A stretch of 6,098 nucleotides of DNA, from NCBI GenBank assembly GCA_934339215.1, contig CAKRHU010000105.1:1-6098 (forward strand), in the 5' to 3' direction. A model generated the notes under the pieces. It ran no database searches. It had not been told where the DNA came from and saw nothing but the letters and a program-made list of their open reading frames with translations. Made by a program: the position numbers and the translations under genes. Origin of the DNA: an uncultured Lacticaseibacillus sp. GTDB taxonomy: Bacteria; Bacillota; Bacilli; Lactobacillales; Lactobacillaceae. Below are positions 1-4,869 of the stretch, in pieces. The first letter of the stretch is position 1, and each line of letters begins with the position of its first letter.

Positions 1-49
1 CCACTTTAGGGGCATGATCGCCACCCATGGCATCTACTGCAATTTTCAT
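1..49 (-). CDS. plsX: PlsX, phosphate acyltransferase (N-terminal 16 codons only)
   Basis: Only the first 16 codons are inside the window, on the minus strand. They read MKIAVDAMGGDHAPKV, which is the signature N-terminus of PlsX (the AVDAMGGDHAP motif). PlsX is a membrane-associated enzyme that converts acyl-ACP and inorganic phosphate to acyl-phosphate, the donor used by PlsY in phosphatidic acid synthesis. It also works in reverse on acyl-phosphate made by FakA/FakB. The ATG is preceded by GAGGAGG (57-63) with a 7-nt spacer. The recG stop codon (62-64) overlaps this ribosome binding site and only 12 nt separate the two genes, so translation is probably coupled and the pair co-transcribed. 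The identification rests on a short but very characteristic motif; the rest of the gene lies off the left edge. Confidence 0.93.
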   Translation of the reverse strand, partial: MKIAVDAMGGDHAPKV

Positions 50-61
50 GAAAAAGCCTCC

Positions 62-2101
62 TCAATCAAGTGTGCCGACTAACTGTTGTTGTCGGGCTAA
101 GTAAGCGCGCAAAGGCGCAAATTCTGGTGCAGATAAACTAGGATCGGTTTTAAACAAACTCGCAGCCACTTGTTGGGCCGCAGACAGCGTGGCAAAATCA
201 GTGACGGGATCAGCAACGCGAAATTCTGGCAAACCACTTTGCTTGTCGCCAAAAATATCCCCAGAGCCGCGCAATTCCAAATCTTTTTCTGCCAGCTTGA
301 AGCCATCCGTCGTCGTCACCATAGTTTGCATGCGCTCAACGCCCATGTCGTTTTTCGGATCCGCGACTAAAATACAATACGCCGCAGATTTGCCTCGACC
401 GACCCGGCCGCGCAGTTGATGCAATTGGGCTAAGCCGAAGCGGTCGGCATCCATGATCAACATGACGGTGGCATTAGGCACGTCGACGCCGACTTCAACC
501 ACGGTGGTGGAAACCAGCAAATCGATGTCCCCATCAGAAAATGCCCGCATGATCGCATCTTTTTCGTCTGCTTTCATTTGGCCGTGAAGCAGTGCAACTT
601 TTGCAATTTTACCGAAAACTTTTTGCATATCGGCATATAACTGCTCAGCATTTTGTAGATCGATTTTTTCCGATTCGGCAATTAATGGGGTGATGGCAAA
701 GATTTGATGATGCGCATTGAGCTCTTGTTGCATGCGCTGCAAGGCTTCCCGCATTTGGTTGTGCCGCACCCAAGTGGTGGTGATCGGTTGACGCCCGGCT
801 GGTAATTCATCGATCGTCGACACATCCATTTCCCCATAAGTAGTGATAGCTAAGGTCCGTGGGATCGGTGTGGCAGTCATTGCCAGTAAGTCAGGCTTTA
901 ACCCTTTGTCTTGCAAGATCTGCCGTTGCTTGACCCCGAAGCGATGTTGTTCATCGATGATGGCTAAGCCTAAGTTGGCATAATCGACCGCTTTTTGGAT
1001 CAAGGCATGCGTCCCGATGACGATATCGATGTCGCCGCTTGCCAAACCTTCCAGCGTAACTTTCCGCTGTTTCCCCTTAGTAGTCCCAGTTAACAACGCT
1101 AATTTTACGGGAAAATCAGCAAACAATTTCGTCAACTTGGCAAAATGTTGTTCCGCTAAGACTTCTGTTGGCACCATCAAAGCTGCTTGAAAGCGCGCGG
1201 TCACTGCCGCATACAAGGCAATGGCGGCGACAATCGTTTTCCCCGACCCGACATCCCCTTGCAATAAGCGGTTCATGTGTTTGGGACTGCGCATGTCCGC
1301 ACAGATCTCATTGACCACCCGTTTTTGCGCAGTCGTCAATGAAAACGGCAAGGTTTGGATCAAGCCACGCACTTGTTGATTATCAAACGGGAGCGCCAAG
1401 CCATTGGCTGCCAGTTGACTATCTTCGCGCAAGGATTGAATTTGGCATTCAAACAAGAAGAACTCCCGAAAAATCGCGGTGCGTCGGGCGGCCTTGGCTT
1501 CAGCCGATGAGTTCGGCCAGTGCATGCCTTGAATCAACTGCTCATCACTGAGTAAGCGGAGCTTTTCGCGGATCACTTGCGGAATGATATCGGGAATGTG
1601 CCCTTGCTCTTTGGCAAACGCCGCTTTCGCTAACTCTGCCAAGGTGCTTTGACGAATATTTTTATTGGCAGGATAAATGGCCGCCATCGACGGGGCATCT
1701 TCAGTTTGGGTGGCTAAGACTTTCATTCCGGTCATCGAATGGCGTTTGGCGTCCCATTTGCCATAAATGGCCGCTTCCATGCCTTGGGTGAATTTATCTT
1801 TGAGCCAAGGCTGGTTGAAAAAAGTCACCATCACCACCGCCCGGTCGACTTGCACCCGGACATTCAAGCGATTCTTCCGCGGACCAAAGCGCGACACCAC
1901 GGGGTCCGCCACGACGATGCCTTTGATCGTGATTTTTTCTTGATCGGCAGCTTCATCCAAGGATTTCACTTGCAGATCATCATAACGAAATGGAAAGTAA
2001 AACAACACATCGCCAACGGTATGAATATCTAGGCTTGCCAATGCATCTGCGCGCTTTGGGCCAACGCCTGGCAGCGTGGATGCTGAGTCAGTTAAAGCCA
2101 C
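62..2101 (-). CDS. recG: RecG, ATP-dependent DNA helicase
   Basis: A complete 679-residue RecG, the usual length for this family (about 680-690). RecG is a monomeric superfamily 2 double-strand DNA translocase that remodels stalled forks, D-loops and Holliday junctions. Visible parts: N-terminal helix-hairpin-helix-like LPGVGPKRA (10-19); OB-fold wedge region about 55-130; Q-motif-like TTAQK (256-260); Walker A GDVGSGKT (282-289); DEQH box (383-386); motif III TATPIPRT (409-416); motif V VVEVGVDVP (534-542); motif VI QLRGRVGRG (562-570); and the RecG-specific C-terminal stretch ELRGSGDIFGDKQSG (609-623). No motif is damaged. The start is GTG at 2101, chosen because AAAGGAGG lies 5 nt upstream and the protein begins at the expected conserved point. 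The gene is 77 nt downstream of fakA and 12 nt upstream of plsX, so it is probably expressed with the lipid genes. Confidence 0.97.
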   Translation of the reverse strand: MALTDSASTLPGVGPKRADALASLDIHTVGDVLFYFPFRYDDLQVKSLDEAADQEKITIKGIVVADPVVSRFGPRKNRLNVRVQVDRAVVMVTFFNQPWLKDKFTQGMEAAIYGKWDAKRHSMTGMKVLATQTEDAPSMAAIYPANKNIRQSTLAELAKAAFAKEQGHIPDIIPQVIREKLRLLSDEQLIQGMHWPNSSAEAKAARRTAIFREFFLFECQIQSLREDSQLAANGLALPFDNQQVRGLIQTLPFSLTTAQKRVVNEICADMRSPKHMNRLLQGDVGSGKTIVAAIALYAAVTARFQAALMVPTEVLAEQHFAKLTKLFADFPVKLALLTGTTKGKQRKVTLEGLASGDIDIVIGTHALIQKAVDYANLGLAIIDEQHRFGVKQRQILQDKGLKPDLLAMTATPIPRTLAITTYGEMDVSTIDELPAGRQPITTTWVRHNQMREALQRMQQELNAHHQIFAITPLIAESEKIDLQNAEQLYADMQKVFGKIAKVALLHGQMKADEKDAIMRAFSDGDIDLLVSTTVVEVGVDVPNATVMLIMDADRFGLAQLHQLRGRVGRGKSAAYCILVADPKNDMGVERMQTMVTTTDGFKLAEKDLELRGSGDIFGDKQSGLPEFRVADPVTDFATLSAAQQVAASLFKTDPSLSAPEFAPLRAYLARQQQLVGTLD

Positions 2102-2106
2102 AAGTT

Positions 2107-2114
2107 CCTCCTTT
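2107..2114 (-). promoter_or_regulatory. Ribosome binding site deciding the GTG start of recG
   Basis: The minus strand reads AAAGGAGG, a near-perfect match to the anti-Shine-Dalgarno sequence, 5 nt before GTG at 2101. No ATG in the same frame lies near a comparable site, so the GTG start is preferred. Confidence 0.85.
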
Positions 2115-2138
2115 CAAGCAATGTCGCCATAGACAACG

Positions 2139-2170
2139 AAGAGGTCAGCCCAATGATGGTCTGGCCTCTT
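2139..2170 (-). other. Stem-loop in the fakA-recG intergenic gap, no U-tract in the gene direction
   Basis: Two 10-nt arms (2139-2148 and 2161-2170) face each other across a 12-nt loop. Read as minus-strand RNA, the arms are AAGAGGCCAG and CTGACCTCTT, pairing at 9 of 10 positions with one C-A mismatch. Read on the plus strand, all 10 pair with one G-U wobble. The stem lies between the fakA stop and the recG ribosome binding site. There is no run of T after it in the operon direction, so it is not a standard terminator for the block. On the plus strand a five-T run (2176-2180) follows five bases later, which could weakly stop antisense transcription. Possible roles are an mRNA processing or stability element that sets the fakA:recG ratio. 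Function is inferred only. Confidence 0.5.
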
Positions 2171-2178
2171 GGCAATTT

Positions 2179-3855
2179 TTATTCGACCGATACCAAGTAT
2201 GGGTAAACGGGTTGGTCGCCTTGGTGAATTTCAACTTCAAGGTCTTCATCCAAGCCTTCAACCGCTGATTGAATCTGTTCAGCTTCAGCAGTGGTCCCAT
2301 CAGCCCCGACGATCAAGGTGATGATTTCAGAATCGTCATCCAACATCGCTTTGATCATGTCAACAGTAGCTTGCACGCGATCAACATCGGTAATTTTGAT
2401 GGCCCCATCGATGATCCCCATCCAATCATCCGTGTGAATCGCTAAACCATCAATAGTGGTATCGCGAATCGCGCGGGTGACTGAACCAGAAACCACATTG
2501 GCCAGTTCGCCGGTCATCATGTTTTGGTTATCATCCAAACTAGCTTCTGGGTTGTAGCCTAACATCGCCGTCAAACCTTGGTTGATGGTTTTGGTTTTGA
2601 CAATGGCGACATCCACGTCACTGGCTTTAGCAGCTTCTTGAGCCGCCATGAAAATGTTGGAGTTATTTGGCAAAACCAAGACTTTCTTCGCATGTGCCGC
2701 TTTAATGGCCTCTAAGATGTCGTTAGTCGATGGGTTCATGGTTTGGCCGCCGTTTAAGACATATGAAACCCCTAAGCTTTGGAACAATTCGCCTAAACCA
2801 GCACCGGCTGCAATCGCCACGACGCCAGATTCAGCTAATGGTTGCGGCTTTTGTTCAGCCGCGATGGCATCTTCGCGTTCAATGATCGATTCATGTTGCA
2901 AGCGCATGTTGTCGACTTTGATCTTGGCTAAGGCGCCGAATTGTTGCCCGTATTTGAAAATGGTCCCAGGATGTTCCGTATGGACATGGACTTTGACTAC
3001 TTCATCATCGGCAACAACTAAAGTGGAATCCCCGAGTTCGTTCAAGTAGTTACGGAATGGTTCATAGTCGAATGGCTTCTTTGGGCCTTCGCCAACGCCT
3101 AATTCAACCATCATTTCGGTACAGTACCCATAAACGATGTCATCCGGGTTCAACTTCGTTTGGGCGCCTTGATGATGAGTCGCGTTGACCATTTCGTTCA
3201 TTTCGGCTTCATCTGGCACGAAATCATCATCGGATGCCTCTCCGGCCAAACCTTCACGAAAACCTTCATAAATGAAGCATAAGCCTTGACCACCGGAGTC
3301 GACGACGCCAACTTCTTTTAAGACTGGCAACAAGTCAGGCGTCTTCGCTAAAGCACGCTTGGCAGCCTTGACTACCGCAGACATGACCACCACTGTATCG
3401 GTGCTCGTTTGGGCAGCTTTTAAGCCGGCTTTGGCACCTTCGCGAGCAACCGTCAAAATCGTGCCTTCGACAGGCTTCATCACCGCTTTATACGCGGTTT
3501 CCACCCCACCGGCAAAAGCATCGGCAAGATCTTGGGCATTGAGCGTTTCTTTGGCTTCGACACTTTTGGCAAAACCGCGGAATAATTGCGAGCTGATCAC
3601 GCCTGAGTTACCACGCGCGCCCATCAATAAACCTTTGCCTAATTTCTTGGCCAATTGGCCGACATGTTGATCGTCAGCTTCCAAAACCGCTTTAGCGCCA
3701 GTTGCAAACGTTAAGTTCATGTTGGTCCCGGTGTCGCCATCAGGAACTGGGAAAACATTCAAAGAGTTGACGAATTCCGCATTTTTCGCTAAGCGATGAG
3801 CCGCCACACGAATCATTTCTTGGAATTTCGCCGCATTAATTTCAGATACTTCCAC
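2179..3855 (-). CDS. fakA: FakA (YloV), fatty acid kinase catalytic subunit, Dak2/DhaL family
   Basis: A complete 558-residue FakA/YloV-type protein, in line with a family length of about 550. FakA transfers phosphate from ATP to a fatty acid held by a FakB protein, giving acyl-phosphate for PlsX/PlsY and so allowing use of exogenous fatty acids. Domains seen: N-terminal DhaL-like kinase domain (about 5-205) with metal-binding aspartates in PDGDTGTN (38-45) and the nucleotide-loop motif GARGNSGVISSQ (79-90); a middle domain with GYCTE (Cys245) and VHVH (His290, His292), matching a Cys/His metal site known in the Staphylococcus aureus enzyme as I recall it; and a C-terminal domain (about 343-558) with NNSNIFMAAQEAA (397-409). 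The start is GTG at 3855, decided by GGAGG 7 nt upstream. The frame is open further, to a TTG at 3888, but that would place the ribosome binding site inside the gene. No FakB gene lies in the window. The gene is 51 nt downstream of the asp23-like gene. Confidence 0.94.
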   Translation of the reverse strand: MEVSEINAAKFQEMIRVAAHRLAKNAEFVNSLNVFPVPDGDTGTNMNLTFATGAKAVLEADDQHVGQLAKKLGKGLLMGARGNSGVISSQLFRGFAKSVEAKETLNAQDLADAFAGGVETAYKAVMKPVEGTILTVAREGAKAGLKAAQTSTDTVVVMSAVVKAAKRALAKTPDLLPVLKEVGVVDSGGQGLCFIYEGFREGLAGEASDDDFVPDEAEMNEMVNATHHQGAQTKLNPDDIVYGYCTEMMVELGVGEGPKKPFDYEPFRNYLNELGDSTLVVADDEVVKVHVHTEHPGTIFKYGQQFGALAKIKVDNMRLQHESIIEREDAIAAEQKPQPLAESGVVAIAAGAGLGELFQSLGVSYVLNGGQTMNPSTNDILEAIKAAHAKKVLVLPNNSNIFMAAQEAAKASDVDVAIVKTKTINQGLTAMLGYNPEASLDDNQNMMTGELANVVSGSVTRAIRDTTIDGLAIHTDDWMGIIDGAIKITDVDRVQATVDMIKAMLDDDSEIITLIVGADGTTAEAEQIQSAVEGLDEDLEVEIHQGDQPVYPYLVSVE

Positions 3856-3862
3856 TACTGAT

Positions 3863-3867
3863 CCTCC
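3863..3867 (-). promoter_or_regulatory. Ribosome binding site deciding the GTG start of fakA
   Basis: The minus strand carries TTTGGAGG with a 7-nt spacer to GTG at 3855. This fixes the start 11 codons inside the longest open frame, which opens at a TTG (3888) with no good ribosome binding site. Confidence 0.82.
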
Positions 3868-3906
3868 AAACAAGGCTATGCCTATCAATAATTGCTTGCC
3901 GCTCGG

Positions 3907-4269
3907 TTAATCCCCGAGGACCCGCACACCTTGCACGATCACGTTCACTGCACTAGCAGTAACGCCTAACATCGATTCAAGATTATATTTCACTTTATCT
4001 TGGACGTTGCGGCACACTTCTGAGATCTTGGTGCCATAGCCCACCACAATGTTGACTTCAACCGCCACGCCATTGTCGAGTTGACGCACGACCACGCCGC
4101 GGGCATAATTTTCACGATTTAAAATGTCGTTGAGATTATCGCGGATCTGATTACGACTCGCCATGCCGACGATGCCATAAATATCTGTTGCCGCGCCACC
4201 AACTACTGTCGCAATGACGTTGTTGGAAATATCAATGGTCCCATATTTGGTCTTGATTTTGACCGCCAT
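3907..4269 (-). CDS. yloU: Asp23/Gls24 envelope stress family protein, YloU type
   Basis: A 120-residue protein of the Asp23/YloU family (alkaline shock protein 23), about the size of B. subtilis YloU. It starts MAVKIKTKYGTIDIS and contains the family-typical TDIYGIVGMASR segment (about 32-43), followed by a region alternating basic and hydrophobic residues and a C-terminal VNVIVQGVRV strand. No signal peptide or membrane segment is visible, so it is probably cytoplasmic. Asp23 of S. aureus is anchored under the membrane by AmaP, but no AmaP-like gene is seen here. The biochemical role of YloU itself is not established. ATG at 4269 was chosen over a frame opening 8 codons earlier because AGGAGGT (4276-4282) sits 6 nt upstream. 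It is the first gene of the block that continues to fakA, recG and plsX, and its position next to fakA and rpmB is conserved in Firmicutes. Confidence 0.9.
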   Translation of the reverse strand: MAVKIKTKYGTIDISNNVIATVVGGAATDIYGIVGMASRNQIRDNLNDILNRENYARGVVVRQLDNGVAVEVNIVVGYGTKISEVCRNVQDKVKYNLESMLGVTASAVNVIVQGVRVLGD

Positions 4270-4275
4270 GTTATA

Positions 4276-4282
4276 ACCTCCT
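4276..4282 (-). promoter_or_regulatory. Ribosome binding site deciding the ATG start of the asp23-like gene
   Basis: The minus strand reads AGGAGGT, 6 nt before the ATG at 4269. It lies inside the longer open frame that begins at 4293, which argues against that earlier start. Confidence 0.85.
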
Positions 4283-4296
4283 AAAATGCGCAATCA

Positions 4297-4312
4297 ACTA
4301 CCCCAGGGTAGT
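4297..4312. repeat. 16-bp inverted repeat just downstream of the predicted asp23-operon transcription start
   Basis: The plus strand reads ACTACCC, CA, GGGTAGT: perfect 7-bp arms around 2 bp. In the minus-strand transcript it would fall at about +5 to +20 if transcription starts near 4317. As DNA it could be an operator for a dimeric regulator. As RNA it could form a 6-bp stem with a four-base loop near the mRNA 5' end, a position that often protects against decay. The sequence cannot separate these two readings. Confidence 0.55.
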
Positions 4313-4323
4313 ATTTCCCAATA

Positions 4324-4352
4324 AGTTTAGCATAGGGCATGGCATTTGTCAC
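4324..4352 (-). promoter_or_regulatory. Predicted promoter of the asp23-fakA-recG-plsX block
   Basis: On the minus strand, a -35-like GTGACA (plus 4347-4352, 5 of 6 to TTGACA) is separated by exactly 17 bp from TAAACT (plus 4324-4329, 4 of 6 to TATAAT). TGC immediately precedes the -10 and forms an extended -10 element. The expected start is near 4317, giving a leader of about 48 nt. This is the best sigma-A-type match upstream of the asp23-like gene. It is a prediction by eye, without transcript data. Confidence 0.6.
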
Positions 4353-4395
4353 CAAAGCCCTTTTCCGCAAACTGTTCGCGAAAAAAGTGCTGTCA

Positions 4396-4448
4396 AGTAA
4401 TTTTCCTTTGCAAAAAATCTTGCACACAGCGCGAGATTATGATAAGTT
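4396..4448 (+). promoter_or_regulatory. Predicted rpmB promoter with UP-element-like upstream stretch
   Basis: A -35-like TTGCAC (4420-4425) is followed after 17 bp by TAAGTT (4443-4448), which keeps the three most important -10 bases (T1, A2, T6). TGA directly before it makes an extended -10. The expected start is A4454 or G4455, leaving a leader of about 43 nt. The 22 bp just upstream (4396-4417) are AT-rich. They match about 11 of the 14 defined positions of the E. coli UP-element consensus, with AATTTT in the distal half and an A-run in the proximal half. That fits the strong, growth-linked expression of a ribosomal protein gene. The -10 hexamer itself is weak, so the exact placement is uncertain; TATGAT (4438-4443) is an alternative -10 but lacks a spaced -35. 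Confidence 0.5.
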
Positions 4449-4461
4449 AGTCTAGTGAAAA

Positions 4462-4478
4462 ATTCGCAGATGGCGAAT
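4462..4478 (+). other. Small hairpin in the rpmB leader RNA
   Basis: ATTCGC (4462-4467) and GCGAAT (4473-4478) are perfect 6-bp inverted arms around a 5-nt AGATG loop. The stem ends four bases before the rpmB ribosome binding site (4483-4490), within the predicted 43-nt leader. Such placement could influence ribosome access or serve as a binding site for L28 autoregulation, but no known leader family is recognised and a 6-bp stem can occur by chance. Confidence 0.45.
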
Positions 4479-4482
4479 AAGC

Positions 4483-4490
4483 AAGGAGGT
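4483..4490 (+). promoter_or_regulatory. Strong ribosome binding site paired with the TTG start of rpmB
   Basis: AAGGAGGT is an 8-base match to the anti-Shine-Dalgarno sequence, 7 nt before TTG at 4498. It decides the non-ATG start: no in-frame ATG is available, and the protein begins exactly where L28 proteins begin. Confidence 0.9.
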
Positions 4491-4497
4491 CAGCATT

Positions 4498-4683
4498 TTG
4501 GCAAAAGACGTAATCACCGGGCGCCACACCGTATTTGGTAACAAGCGTTCCCACGCTTTGAACTCCAGCCGGCGCGCTTGGAAAGCAAATCTCCAAAAGG
4601 TTCGCATTTTAGTTGATGGTAAGCCAAAGCGCGTTTGGGTTTCCGCTCGCGCACTGAAATCAGGTAAAGTGACCCGGGTCTAA
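4498..4683 (+). CDS. rpmB: 50S ribosomal protein L28 (bL28)
   Basis: A complete 61-residue bL28, a small basic protein of the large ribosomal subunit. Typical features are the [17 protein letters not shown] segment near the N-terminus (about 8-24), then [20 protein letters not shown] and the ending [13 protein letters not shown]. There is no cysteine, so it is the zinc-free form of L28. The gene starts with TTG, supported by AAGGAGGT 7 nt upstream. It is monocistronic: its own predicted promoter lies upstream, an intrinsic terminator begins 11 nt after the stop, and the next gene to the right points the other way. It is divergent from the asp23-like gene, as in the corresponding Bacillus locus. 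Confidence 0.97.
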   Translation: MAKDVITGRHTVFGNKRSHALNSSRRAWKANLQKVRILVDGKPKRVWVSARALKSGKVTRV

Positions 4684-4693
4684 TCCGGAGAGT

Positions 4694-4729
4694 AAAAAAA
4701 GCTTCAGCCAATTGGCTGAAGCTTTTTTT
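4694..4729. terminator. Bidirectional intrinsic terminator after rpmB, perfect 36-bp palindrome
   Basis: Seven A (4694-4700), an 11-bp perfect inverted repeat starting GCTTCAGCCAA (4701-4711) with its complement (4712-4722), then seven T (4723-4729). The whole 36 bp is its own reverse complement. It therefore forms the same stem with a U-tract in either direction and can end both rpmB from the left and the HelD gene from the right, 140 bp after the latter's stop codon. It starts 11 nt after the rpmB stop. Confidence 0.95.
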
Positions 4730-4869
4730 GTCCATAGCTTATCCAAGCGGTTTTAGCTGACCGGGTAGCCTTGCGCAAGGATTTGAACTTGATCTTTAGT
4801 CCAGTGGCTGACGCGTAGTTATCTGTGTCGTTGTTTTTTTAAATTCGACGTCCGGTGATTATTAATACA
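4730..4869. other. Intergenic region between the terminator and the HelD gene, no intact gene
   Basis: This 140-bp stretch has no start-to-stop gene. It contains a 12-bp perfect palindrome, CCTTGCGCAAGG (4769-4780), of unknown meaning. On the minus strand, in the same frame as the HelD stop codon at 4870, codons continue for 16 residues to a TAA (4819-4821), then a 21-residue stretch ending SHWTKDQVQILAQGYPVS runs to a TAA at 4753-4755. That last stretch looks protein-like but has no usable start codon, so it may be a relic of a longer protein or a chance open frame. If HelD transcription ends at the palindromic terminator, this region forms most of its 3' untranslated RNA. Confidence 0.55.

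Noticed and set aside
2648..3049. A 133-codon plus-strand open frame inside fakA.
   Set aside because: It is antisense to an intact, motif-bearing kinase gene and shows no independent evidence of coding.
3888..3888. A TTG at 3888 as the start of fakA (11 extra residues).
   Set aside because: The strong GGAGG would then be inside the gene; GTG at 3855 has correct spacing and yields the usual family N-terminus.
4366..4380. A LexA/DinR-type SOS box in the divergent promoter region, suggested by CGAAC and the presence of recG.
   Set aside because: Only one half-site matches; the second half does not fit the CGAAC-N4-GTTCG pattern.
4470..4541. A 23-codon upstream open frame beginning ATG at 4470 and overlapping the rpmB start in another frame.
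   Set aside because: No ribosome binding site precedes it, and its start lies in the leader hairpin loop; probably chance.
4760..4800. A tRNA-like GTTCAAATCC string on the minus strand, resembling a T-loop.
   Set aside because: The flanking bases do not form a T-stem, and no acceptor or anticodon arms could be built around it.
4809..4840. A possible plus-strand terminator: weak stem (4810-4814 with 4825-4829) followed by seven T.
   Set aside because: Only five base pairs with a wobble and a 10-nt loop, and rpmB already has a far stronger terminator upstream.
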